Shown here: piece by piece, positions 9,179-19,490 of the stretch | Layout: each line of letters opens with the position of its first letter | Numbering within the stretch: position 1 is the first letter of the stretch | Assembly: GCF_000003605.2 (NCBI RefSeq) | Contig: NW_003156749.1 | Location: 263,866 to 289,928, forward strand | Reading direction: 5' to 3' | Source: Saccoglossus kowalevskii | Lineage: Eukaryota > Hemichordata > Enteropneusta > Harrimaniidae | Length of the DNA: 26,063 nt | The notes under the pieces: generated by a model | Told to the model about the DNA's origin: nothing | Databases searched by the model: none | The model's input: only the letters and a program-made list of their open reading frames with translations | Translations under genes and position numbers: made by a program

Positions 9179-10890
9179 CACTACTGGGGGACCACCTGAG
9201 GACCTTGCCCCACAGCCCAATGTTGCTGACAATACTTTATACGGGCTTGTCTGTGGATGCCAGAGCTGTTGCTTATGGTCATTACTGGGGGACCACCTGA
9301 GGACCTTGCCCCACAGCCCAATGTTGCTGACAATACTTTATACGGGCTTGTCTGTGGTGCCAGAGCTGTTGCTTTGGTCATTACTGGGGGACCACCTGAG
9401 GACCTTGCCTCTCAACCCAAGGTTGCTGACAATACTTTATACGGGCTTGTCTGTGGATGCCAGAGCTGTTGCTTATGGTCATTACTGGGGGACCACCTGA
9501 GGACCTTGCCTCTCAACCCAAGGTTGCTGACAATACCTTATACGGGCTTTCTGTGGATGCCAGAGCTGTTGCTTGTGGTCACTACTGGGGGACCACTTGA
9601 GGACCTTGCCTCTCAACCCAATGTTGCTGACAATACTTTATACGGGTTTGTCTGTGGATGCCAGAGCTGTTGCTTATGGTCATTACTGGGGAACCACCTG
9701 AGGACCTTGCCCCACAGCCCAATGTTGCTGACAATACTTTATACGGGCTTGTCTGTGGATGCCAGAGCTGTTGCTTATGGTCATTACTGGGGGACCACCT
9801 GAGGACCTTGCCTCTCAACCCAAGGTTGCTGACAATACCTTATACGGGCTTGTCTGTGGATGCCAGAGCTGTTGCTTGTGGTCACTACTGGGGGACCACC
9901 TGAGGACCTTGCCTCACAGCCCAATGTTGCTAACAATACCTTATACGGGCATGTCTGTGGATGTCAGAGCTGTTGCTTGTGGTCACTTCTTGGGGCCACC
10001 TGAGGACCTTGTCTCACAGCTCAATGTTGCTGACAATACTTTATACGGGCTTGTCTGTGGATGCCAGAGCTGTTGCTTATGGTCATTACTGGGGGACCAC
10101 CTGAGGACCTTGCCTCTCAACCCAATGTTGCTTACAATACTTTATACGGACATGTCTATGTATGCCAGTGCTGTTGCGTGTGGTCACTACTTGGGGACCA
10201 CCTGAGGACCTTGCCTTTCAACTCAAGGTTGCTGACAATACCTCATAAGGGCATGTCTGTGGATACCAGAGCTGTTGCTTATGGTCATTACTGGGGGACC
10301 ACCTGAGGACCTTGCCTCTCAACCCAAGGTTGCTGACAATACCTTATACGAGCTTGTCTGTGGATGCCAGAGCTGTTGCTTGTGGTCACTACTGGGGGAC
10401 CACCTGAGGACCTTGCCTCACAGCCCAATGTTGCTGACAATATCTTATACGGGCATGTCTGTGGATGTCAGAGCTGTTGCTTGTGGTCACTTCTTGGGGC
10501 CACCTGAGGACCTTATCTCACAGCTCAATGTTGCTGACAATACCTTATACGGGCTTGTCTGTGGATGCCAGAGCTGTTGCTTGTGGTCACTACTGGGGGA
10601 CCACTTGAGGACCTTGCCTCTCAACCCAATGTTGCTGACAATACCTTATACGGGCTTGTCTGTGGATGCCAGAGCTGTTGCTTGTGGTCACTACTGGGGG
10701 ACCACTTGAGGACCTTGCCCCACAGCCCAATGTTGCTGACAATACTTTATACGGGTTTGTCTGTGGATGCCAGAGCTGTTGCTTGTGGTCACTTCTTGGG
10801 GCCACCTGAGAACCTTGTCTCTCAACCCAAGGTTGCTGATAATCCCTCATACAGGCATGTCTGTGGATGCCAGAGCTGTTGCATATCCAT
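9179..10890. repeat. 101-bp satellite array, about 17 copies, with higher-order structure
   Basis: The unit runs TACTGGGGGACCACCTGAGG, ACCTTGCC, CAATGTTGCTGACAATAC, TTATACGGGCTTGTCTGTGG, ATGCCAGAGCTGTTGCTT. Unit starts recur about every 101 bp from 9179, the third spaced at 99. Subtypes differ at CCCCACAGCCC versus CCTCTCAACCC, at TTATGGTCATTACTG versus TTGTGGTCACTACTG, and in a CTTCTTGGGGCC variant at about 9984, 10488 and 10790. Because 101 is not divisible by three, one frame passes through all three readings of the unit every 303 bp and then meets a TGA in ACCTGAGG. This makes a series of similar 80-180-codon open frames. They are artefacts of the repeat. Confidence 0.95.
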
Positions 10891-10959
10891 GCTTGCAACT
10901 ATAGATTTTCAGAGGGACAAGTGAGCACCATGCTCCAGTCCTTTCAACAGAACAAATTA

Positions 10960-11600
10960 AAATATCTATATTCATAACATTATATATATTCATAGCATCT
11001 ATCCTATACCCCATAACATCGACTGTATATCACACAGTATAAACTCCACATCCCATAGAATAGACTCATAAAAATGACTATATATCACATAGCACGAACT
11101 CTCTATCCCGTATGATATACTTTATATCCAATATAATAGACTATATCCCATAAAATTGACTTTATACCACATATCAAAAACTCTCTATCCCATATGATAT
11201 ACTTTATATCCAATATAATAGACTATATCCCATAAAATTGACTTTATACCACATATCACAAACTCTCTATCCCATATGATATACATTATATCCAATATAA
11301 TAGACTATATCCCATAAAATTGACTTTATACCACATATCACAAACTCTCTATCCCATATGATATACTTTTTATCCAATATAATAGACTATATCCTGTAAA
11401 ATTGACTTTATACCACATATCACAAACTCTCTATCCTATAGAATAGACTTTATATCTCATAGAGTAAACTCTACCTCATAGCATCGACTGTATACATGTA
11501 TAACACAGCAACTTTACATACCATAGTATAGACTATACACTACTTTTTATCCACTATAATAGACTATATATCATAACATTGACTCTCTATTCCAGATTGA
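10960..11600. repeat. A+T-rich satellite: 82-bp units made of four about 20-bp monomers
   Basis: CTCTCTATCC recurs at 11099, 11181, 11263, 11345 and 11427, exactly 82 bp apart. Inside the unit four related monomers follow each other: CCCATATGATATACTTTAT, CCAATATAATAGACTATAT, CCCATAAAATTGACTTTAT and ACCACATATCACAAACTCTC. On both sides (10960-11098 and 11460-11600) the same CCCATA...GACT...TAT pattern continues in degenerate form. The array starts about 70 bp after the end of the 101-bp satellite. Confidence 0.9.
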
Positions 11601-11693
11601 CTCTATATTCTCTAATTCCTAGTAAAGTAAATGTAGCCCGTACTTCCCATACTTCTTCATAGCCTTTATTCAAATGATCAATAATAGCTATTC

Positions 11694-12026
11694 GACCCAA
11701 AATACACCATTTCTATAAATCACGCCCTCTAGTGACACAGCTCTTCTGTGACGTACTGTAAACGCGTTAATTATTCACTGAATATTAATTTCGTTATTTT
11801 CACTGATAAACAAAAGATAAAATCCACTAAATCAACGTGAACATATGAACCTATTTTTACAGTATAAGTAAATGGGTGAAGGCAATGTCATTTGTTGGTG
11901 CAGCCGTTCGTCATCTAGAATACAGTAAAATCTCTCAAAAACCTAATCTTTATTGTTTCCTGTCACCCATTGACGTCATAGAAAAACTTCGTCACTAAAA
12001 GGCACTATTTATAGGAAATGTGTATA
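11694..12026. mobile_element. Foldback (MITE-like) element 1, about 330 bp
   Basis: The left end reads AATACACCATTTCTATAAAT, then CGCCCTCTAGTGAC, then TTCTGTGACGT. The right end, read on the other strand, is ATACACATTTCCTATAAAT, then GTGCCTTTTAGTGACGAAG, then TATGACGTC. These align over about 55 bp, giving imperfect terminal inverted repeats. There is no coding capacity inside. Both ends contain TGACGT, a CRE/ATF-like core. No target-site duplication was identified, and the superfamily is unknown. Confidence 0.65.
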
Positions 12027-12275
12027 CCCGGGCCATTCCGCCCTGTAACGACGAAGTGTCTTTGTGACGTAAATAATTGTAGGAGGAACATTATCAGCGT
12101 GGATACTACTTTGGTCTGTGGTCGCCCGTCATCAAAATAGTGAGTGGCCAAAGATTTGCTAAATGTAAAACGACAAAGGCAGCCCAGCTAAACTAGGCTA
12201 CGTCATTTTGACGTCACATAAGCGTTTCGTCGCTAGAGGGCGAGACTTATTCGGAAAGGTGTATTTTCTAAACAT
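12027..12275. mobile_element. Foldback (MITE-like) element 2, about 250 bp, abutting element 1
   Basis: The left end is CCGCCCTGTAACGACGAAG then TTTGTGACGTAAAT. The right end, on the other strand, is AGAAAATACACCTTTCCGAA, then CGCCCTCTAGCGACGAAACG, then TGTGACGTCAA. The ends match each other and both ends of element 1, so the two elements belong to one family. The left end of this copy lacks the outermost AATACACC part. The two sit head to tail with no spacer that I can define. Confidence 0.6.
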
Positions 12276-12539
12276 CTAAAGTTGAATTTGTTGTACATTT
12301 GTAAACATTGATATGCAATTACATCAGAATAAGCAAACAGTATTCACCCTGCAATTCTCTGTCACTTTAGCCTTTACTAAGCTTAACAAATTTGAATGGA
12401 AACTTTCCCAAAACAATGTTCGTATTCGTTCGAACTTATGTGTTGACCTGTGCTCTGTGAATTTGTCCGTGCGCCTCCACCTGTATATTAGATATGCCTG
12501 AACTGATTATAATTTAAATTTTAATTTCACATATACATC
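12276..12539. other. No gene seen
   Basis: A+T-rich sequence between the foldback elements and the second ATGGCCGAC array. It holds one 62-codon open frame without recognisable features. Confidence 0.5.
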
Positions 12540-13800
12540 ATGTACTTATATACGCAAATCTTTTCTTTTCGCGATCCGATTCAAGATGGCCGAATTCGAC
12601 AAAATCAAGACATTCTGCCGTTTTTACTTGCGGCAAATTTGTCGTAAAGAATGCTGTTCAACAGTACGGTCTCTGATATGCCGTGACTGATAATGTTCAA
12701 ACTTCATGTATACATCATCCACCATGTCGCTCATATGCATCACATTCAATAATTCGGTTCAAGATGGCCGAATGACGGTCATTTTTATGTTCAAAAATCA
12801 TCAAAATTAGGTATTATTGGTATGCACATTGAACCTTATGAAACATTGATTCCTGTCATTCTGTTTGTCAGATGAGATTCAAAATGGCCGACTGGTGGTC
12901 ATTTTATTTCAGTGAATGTAGTTTTTGAACTATATCTCTGTCATGCTCTGACCGTTCTTGTTCAAAACTCATGGAAACTACTAATAGATAATGCAATTGT
13001 TTACACGAAATTCCCTCTAAATCGCACGCAACCTCCATCAATTGGCGGTAAATGTCCTTTGTCAATCACTCCACGCGAGATCTCAACAAAAAAAATTTCA
13101 TACGATGTATGAAAAACACATGCCTAAAACTTATATGTTGTTGGAAGAACTAGTATGACATACCTTCATATACTTCATATGTTTGTGAACCATGTAACAC
13201 ACTGAACAAATATTTAAAATCAACATAAAATTGATTCGGCACCTGCATTCAAATATTGTCTGTATAATCTGATAATGCATACATTTAATTTCCGAGTTAA
13301 TATGTAAGTTGTATTCGTCATGTATACATTTATCAATGTAAAAGAAACTTGCAACATGGAAAATACAGCATAGGTTATGTATGTTCTTCATTCAACTTTT
13401 CAAGTCAATCATAGATGGCCGATTGGTGGTCTTTTTAAAAAAAAAATAATGCATTTCCATTTCTACATGCGTCCTTCTTCGATGGGATTGAAACCTAGGA
13501 TATTAACAGCAAATTATTATATTCTTACATCTTGTATGACTAAATGATGCATATTTGTTTGTAAGTATGGATGTGTCAAATTGTTTTATTCAATTTACAG
13601 ACAACACACTTACAGAAGACATCTGTCATTATATGCGCACATAATTGTGTATGCTTTCTATACACCAACTATAATTTATTGAAGGTTATTTTGCTTTCAA
13701 TAGATCTGTATAACTGTATTACCTCTTTGAATGCTGGCATTTCGTACATTCCAATTCCAATCAATGGCTGACTGGTTCTAGTCTTACCCATGTTAAAAGG
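12540..13800 (+). repeat. Second, more diverged ATGGCCGAC array
   Basis: ATGGCCGA or ATGGCTGA cores, usually preceded by TTCAAG, TTCAAA or TCAATC, occur at 12586, 12764, 12884, 13415 and 13764 in the same orientation as the array at 4685-5470. Each is followed by a GGTCATTTTTAT-like stretch and spaced by A+T-rich DNA with TTCAAACTTCATGTATACAT-like blocks. Units are irregular (120-530 bp), so this is an older or interrupted copy of the same repeat family. Open frames here are not thought to code. Confidence 0.6.
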
Positions 13801-15135
13801 AGTTTGTCACCTATATCGTGTAGGTCATTCAAGTTAAAAATACAAACTCGTTAAACACACAACGGACGAGAAATCTCCATTGTTAAGTTAACGAGAAACG
13901 TAACACCGAACTAACACACAAAGGGTTCCAAAACATTATGGTATATTGATTTGCAGGGTGTAAATTTCGAATCACCTTGATAATATCAATTATTGCGCGA
14001 TGGTGACGTCAGCGATGATAAATACGGAATCATACATGTATGATATGAAAGCATAAATCTGAATATTAACGTACCATTGTATAGTTAGCATTAACAGAGT
14101 AGCCGCAATATGCAAGCAAATCGATTACGACCTACTTAAAGTACATGTCTGGAGAAGATATTTATAATCACACAGTCACATCGCAGGTGCATTCACTGAA
14201 CCACGTCACTTGAAGACAAATTGCCTATGTGTGTGTACTATTATTGTCACATCCTTTTCACGTTTTCACATATATATGTGCGGTGCCGCAAATATGGGTA
14301 ACTTTTCCCAACTAAACATCATTATTCTGCATATGCCTCGATTACAGTATTGAACATTCTGAAAACATTGTATGGTTATTTGTACCAAAAACAATATTTG
14401 TTCTTTAAAACCTCAAACTACAAAAAGATAAAACGCAGTACAAGTTTAAAATTAGAAGATGGAGACATCTGCTATTTATTCTGTGATACAAACATTTTAA
14501 TTACGTACATTTATCCGAGTATCGCCACAACCATATAGCTAAAAATAGAGTTTATGTTCCTTGCCACACCTAAACTTCCCCGAGCGATTTTACTAGTAAA
14601 TGAGACCAACCTAATTCGTTTCAGCCGGGGGCACTCGAGTACACGTGAGTTTAATACCAATATTTAATTATGTTTTTTTCTTATTTTCAATATTATATTG
14701 GACTAAGCATGTGATGCTCAATGACTACAAGTACATGTGATAAAGTTGTGAAACTTAATCTCGATTTTCGTGTAAACAAACAATGTATTTTTCACGCCTT
14801 GTGTACTTTTCGTGGAACCCATATGGAAAACGTCGCAGAGCTACAACTGTGTCACTTCAACACAACTTTTCACATAGAGAAATCTAAATATCCTCGATTA
14901 GTAATATTTGTTTTAATTTTTATTCGATTTATTCATTTCTACACTACGCTAAAAGTTTGTTTTTGTGGTGTATCGAATAGATGCAAAATATGAAATGATA
15001 CTGACTAAATTAATTGGATTTCCAGCCCTGCAAGTAAATGTGATACATGACACAGAATATTAATCTCTATACACGAAGTGTATGTAATTTTTGCGGCGAT
15101 ATTTCTTACCTCGGCGAGTATATCCTTAAATGTAG
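13801..15135. other. Intergenic, no gene recognised
   Basis: No exon, RNA gene or tandem repeat that I can support. A full TGACGTCA palindrome occurs at 14004-14011. A 90-codon open frame at 14721-14993 has no recognisable motif. Confidence 0.5.
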
Positions 15136-15137
15136 TT

Positions 15138-15375
15138 GCTTGTATAGAGGCGGTGGTACGAAATTTTACATGGAGGGCGCGACCTTACTAGGGGGTCCGG
15201 GGGTGCTCCCCCTTAAAAATGTTGAAATATAGACCCTCTGAAACGCTATTTCCTGTATTTTGAGGGGCAAATGTTGCTGACACAAAGGGTTTCAGCATGA
15301 TTTAGGAGGGGCGACGCATCCAACATTTATTTCGAGGGGTGACCCCCCTGTGCCGCCGCCACTGTTGTATATCTA
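15138..15375. repeat. G/C-rich dispersed repeat with near-inverted ends
   Basis: A G/C-rich island in A+T-rich surroundings: AGAGGCGGTGGTACG at the left, GGGGGTCCGGGGGTGCTCCC near 15192, and GACCCCCCTGTGCCGCCGCC then ACTGTTGTAT at the right. Left GTATAGAGGCGGTGG and the right end read on the other strand (ATACAACAGTGGCGGCGG) are similar, suggesting short terminal inverted repeats. Similar GGGTCCGGGGG repeats are common in marine invertebrate genomes, from memory. No protein is encoded. Confidence 0.5.
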
Positions 15376-16953
15376 AATGTTTAAATCTCGTATCGTGCCT
15401 GTTTTAGTATATCCCGATACTGACATTGACCGACAAATATGGTTTTAGGGCGGAGAAAGTTAACGAAAACGCCCATGGTACTAGTACTATAATTATATAC
15501 CACAGCTGCAACATTACCCCAGCATCCCGGCGGTGTATGTGTGTGCATGGAACGTGGAACCACACAGGCGTGTGTGAACACATGAGAGAAACCATCTATC
15601 TTATACAAAGCTTGCAGTTACTCTCGGCATATTCCTTAAGATATTTTGATCGTTTGCATCGAGGAACGTGACTTTGTTACATGATATATTCCTTCTAAAT
15701 TTAACTACGACGTATCGTTTCCATAGAAACCGCGAAGGTATCCATGTCTAATCATTCTCTCAAGATATGTCATTATCTGTGTGACGTCGGCGTAATCGTT
15801 TTAGTACTAATTAAAATTTGACCACAATGTTATACGTGTATGGTTTCCGTGTATTCCCTTGGCGTTGACTTAAAATGGTGCGTGTGTGCAAATTATTCAA
15901 GGTGTATTCAATTTATTTCAGTAAAGAATTGGGTTCTAGATTCTGTTTGAACACGGTTACTCGATTAGCTGGCCCGGTTCAAGCAACCTGTGCGTGAAAT
16001 AATATCGGTATGCTATATACGTGGTCGGTTGGTCTGTAGAAGGTGCATAGGATACGCAATTGGGGCGCCGGTATATGGATTGGGGTGGCGGATTTCAGTG
16101 AGCTTGACAACTACGTTTTCAAAGCTATCGTCAACTATTATGCGCTGGTCATCACATACACACCGTGATATGCTATTAACGTCATAGCGAAGTGGTACAG
16201 AAGGGCTACTTGTTCTAAAGTGTTCCCTTTTGTGAAAACAGTGTATGTGTTACGCGTGTCACCGGTGGCGAGTTACCACGGCACTATAGGTGAAACTGAT
16301 ATTGAGCATCGATAAAAGTAGGGATGTGTTCTACATCTACATAAGTTTTAATGATTTTTTTAAATTTCACTATTTTTGCCTAGATAAGTGAAATCCGTTA
16401 AATTCCTAGTATCTGAATTACCCACGCGAACAAATGTAAAATTACAAAATAATTCATTGTTTTCACTTGCAAATCCATGATTTAAAAACCCAGTGAGTAT
16501 GATCAAAATAATAGAAATTATATAGACGTTTTTATTCACTGTACATCCAGGATTTTAACCCCGTTACCCTGGACTAAATAGCGACCCTAGAAAGGTGCAC
16601 GAATGTTACGAAATAACAGCATTGAATAGAATTTGTTATTTTGCTTTAAACAAAGTGTATAGTAATTGGCTACCAATCTAGTTCACGTTAGTCGGATTAT
16701 TTCCCAGTAAATATAGTTAATCCAATTGACTTTAGCATACGAACGGATGGAATTCCTGGTATTTCTCGTATCGTATATGTGATCCATGCAGTTTTAGGTC
16801 AAGGTCAAGGCAAGCGACGGATTTAAAAGGGAAATAGTGTGGCATGTCCTCACGAGAACTCTGCTAGGGTTGTTCTCCACACCACCGTGGCAGCATTCAT
16901 GTGTGTATTTCTCTTCAACATCTCCTCAACATTTTTATCTAACTATGGAACTG

Positions 16954-16991
16954 CAAACAAACATACAGACAAACAAACAAACAAACAAAAA
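16954..16991. repeat. Short (CAAA)n microsatellite
   Basis: CAAACAAACAAACAAACAAA with imperfect flanks. Confidence 0.85.
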
Positions 16992-17424
16992 AGTTTCTAA
17001 GTCCAGTAAATCACGTGGTATCTTGAAATTAACTGCATAATTAAACATTTTTGAATTCTTGTAACGATTGTCAGTAGGTGCCACGAAACGAGCACAAGTA
17101 AAAGTAACACTTTAAGGCACGGCTTAATACAAAACTACAAACAAAATATTGTGTATTCTTGTGTTAAAATCATTTTTAACTATAGTCACATTACTTAATT
17201 TCAAATGGTAGTCACGGTAGATTCCACGGTATCTGGGCAATATTGCAACTTTGCGCCACGAGTTGAGTGTCCACTCAACTTGAAGAAACAGCTGAGTTTG
17301 TGCGGTTCACGCGAAGTTGAAATATGCACGTCTGGTACGTACTGGGAGAGACCACGACAGAGTGCTTTGAATCACGGTGTTGAGGGACGGTGTTTGAATG
17401 TTATATATACAAAAACATTGCAAG

Positions 17425-17437
17425 CCCCCCCCCCCCC
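17425..17437. repeat. Homopolymer run of 13 C
   Basis: Thirteen consecutive C bases between CAAG and AAAT. Such runs are prone to length error in assemblies. Confidence 0.9.
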
Positions 17438-17604
17438 AAATAAGTTGTTGGGTGACAAGTAGAGTATACGGATTGCGAAGAAGTACGGTAGAACAGGTAC
17501 TTGTGGTGGCGAAAGTACTAGAATAATATTTCGCCAATAATATGCCGTACTACTATAACGCTGATTGGCTCGGGTAATTGGTCGTATACACGCTCAGGTT
17601 TATG

Positions 17605-17616
17605 TGTCACGTGACA
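17605..17616. promoter_or_regulatory. Perfect TGTCACGTGACA palindrome (E-box)
   Basis: A 12-bp perfect palindrome containing CACGTG, the core bound by basic helix-loop-helix-zipper factors. It lies 1.17 kb upstream of the kinase start codon, with GATTGGCT (an inverted CCAAT) about 45 bp before it. Regulatory function is inferred only. Confidence 0.3.
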
Positions 17617-18560
17617 TTATTTATGACATATTATCAGAGATAACAGGTCATTATGGTGATTTTGGATTGTGAGGTTAGGACAAGCTATTTGCAAAGTTTT
17701 ATCGTGCACCGTGTTTACTAATGTGTTGTATTTTTCTAGAGATAACTATTGAAATTCTTGTTACGCCATGAAGTAAAATTTGTGACATGAAAACCGTGAC
17801 TTCTTCTGAACGAACAGCGAAAACATCGCAAAATATACATATTTTTCACTCACTAAGTTGTTGCAATGACTTTATAACGATGTAAATCCAATATTACAAT
17901 ATTTTCCCGCGTTTTTTCGGATACCAGTCAAATTGATAATTTTAACTTGAATCACGCGACATTACTTTGAGACGTGAATGCTATTTTTTACCGCCAATTT
18001 TGGTACGACATTTTGCAAATCTGTATGTATTTTTCCATTTTTTTTAATAAAAATATGCAAATTAATATGTGAAAGATGGCATTCAAATAGTTACTTCGGA
18101 ATAGTACTTTAATTGTTTTCAAAATATTCCAATGTGTATTAAGTACTTGTTTTCACACAGTTCAGTATGTTGACTACAACAAAGTACTTGGAATTCCTAA
18201 TAATTCAGCGTGTAAACATTGTAAGCGATAACTACTATCATCAATTAAGTGTTTCCATACCCATTTTTGTAATTTCTTAGATAAAAGTCTGTGCTACAAA
18301 GGTGCGAGTCATAACGCCAAAATCGTGACGTCATTAACCTCTTTCCCTCAAAATTTGTGGATACTTTTACTCATCCTGTCACATTCTTGTTTATTTCTGG
18401 GAGGACAGAAGAGCCACTGGGTGACTCTAATTTTGGTTAGCGTCAGACGTTTTAATATGTCATCGATGTTTCTGATCGCTTTGAACTTGGTCAATTTGAT
18501 TTGTATGCATGACGGATGTCTTGGCTGACACGACTTGCCCTTGAATGTCGTATCACTTAC
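17617..18560. other. Upstream region of the receptor kinase gene, no gene recognised
   Basis: A+T-rich DNA with poly-T and poly-A tracts and no recognisable exon. It presumably includes distal promoter sequence of the gene starting at 18781. Confidence 0.4.
18326..18333. promoter_or_regulatory. Consensus CRE, TGACGTCA
   Basis: A full cAMP-response-element palindrome in CGTGACGTCATTAACC, 448 bp upstream of the kinase ATG. An 8-bp site can occur by chance. Its place near the 5' end of a receptor kinase gene is suggestive only. Confidence 0.3.
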
Positions 18561-18564
18561 TTTG

Positions 18565-18750
18565 CTAGTACACTATACTGTCCCTCATATATATAGGTCG
18601 ACAACCCCCATCGCAGAATAGGCGTTCCACCAGGGCTTCGTAAGTTATTACACAGCCATCTTTTTTCGGTAGCAAAGCTTGTATATGATCAGCAAGCAGC
18701 TTTACCACACCCTTAAAATCGGTGGGTTTTAGGGTTGGATTTAGGCCCAC
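18565..18750 (-). pseudogene. Unassigned minus-strand open frame, possibly a coding fragment
   Basis: About 61 codons run from a GTG at 18750 to a TAG at 18565, and the frame is open further upstream into the kinase first exon. The inferred peptide contains GLNPTLKPTDFKGVVKLLAD, then HIQALLPKKDGCVITYEALV, then ERLFCDGGCRPIYM. Its composition (balanced charged and hydrophobic residues, Gly-Cys-Arg-Pro and Lys-Lys-Asp-Gly turns) looks more protein-like than other open frames here. There is no ATG at its start. I do not recognise the family. It may be an exon of a divergent gene, a fragment of a transposon protein, or chance. It overlaps the likely promoter or 5' UTR of the kinase. Confidence 0.25.
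18588..18597 (+). promoter_or_regulatory. TATA-like box upstream of the receptor kinase
   Basis: TATATATAGG lies about 190 bp before the ATG at 18781, a possible distance for a core promoter with a short 5' UTR. Nothing else in the sequence fixes the transcription start. Confidence 0.2.
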
Positions 18751-18780
18751 AGGAGCCTCACAACGGCCGACAGTGGACTT

Positions 18781-18832
18781 ATGGAGTTGGAAAATATTGT
18801 AGCTAATACTGTTTTACTCAAAGCCCGCGAAG
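18781..18832 (+). CDS. GRK5: G protein-coupled receptor kinase, GRK4/5/6 group, coding exon 1
   Basis: The exon opens with ATG and reads MELENIVANTVLLKARE, then the first base of Gly18, ending at the donor GAAG|GTAGGC. This N-terminus is diagnostic of the GRK4/5/6 group, where the first 17-18 residues form an amphipathic helix that docks on activated receptors and orders the kinase domain. GRKs phosphorylate agonist-occupied receptors at the plasma membrane, which recruits arrestin and desensitises signalling. The ATG context is modest (C at -3, G at +4), but the exact family N-terminus leaves no doubt about the start. The 5' UTR is not defined. Only 50 of the roughly 550-600 residues expected are in the window. 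Which vertebrate paralogue is closest cannot be said: an invertebrate would normally have a single member of this group. Confidence 0.95.
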
Positions 18833-19084
<252 letters not shown>

Positions 19085-19472
19085 TAGTAAAAATCGAGAG
19101 TGGGTTCGGTAAAATTTACAAATGCATAAATGTGTGGCAGCGGGAGTGAAAATGGCGTCTCTCTGTGTGTGCTGTAGACTCGTGGGCCTTGTTTCGCCCA
19201 CCGACCAGTGAAACTGTCGGTTTCAGTCCCTGTAACACCGGGACTGAGTGACAGGAAATGATTACTTGTCAGATCGACCGCGACGAATCAGGATCTGTGT
19301 GTAGAACAATATTAACCCGACGCGTTTACTTGAACGGATCGGCGCGGGCTCGAATCATCTTCTTTGTGAATGACATACCGTATTTTCGCTGGGATGTTTT
19401 ACTTGTTTCTCGCCGTTTCCCCGTGTTTCCAAATGATGTATGTGCCTTTGTTTATCGATCCCATTATTATTT

Positions 19473-19490
19473 AAAAAAAAAAAAAAAAAA
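19473..19490. repeat. Homopolymer run of 18 A
   Basis: Eighteen consecutive A bases. There is no target-site duplication or element body that I can attach to it. Confidence 0.85.

Larger units (their letters stand above)
15376..17600. other. Intergenic, CpG-rich for this window, no gene recognised
   Basis: CG dinucleotides are visibly denser from about 15400 to 16300 than in the introns. Open frames of 60-85 codons on both strands lack any recognisable domain or splice context. It also includes the short simple repeats listed separately. Confidence 0.5.

Noticed and set aside
9159..10924. Series of 80-180-codon frames sharing GGPPEDL and GHYWGTT motifs
   Set aside because: The 101-bp period makes each frame read the unit in all three phases and then stop at the same TGA. 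The opposite strand is open as well. This is a repeat artefact, not a repeat protein.
15976..15995. GGTTCAAGCAACC, resembling a tRNA B box
   Set aside because: No matching A box or cloverleaf stems at the right distance.
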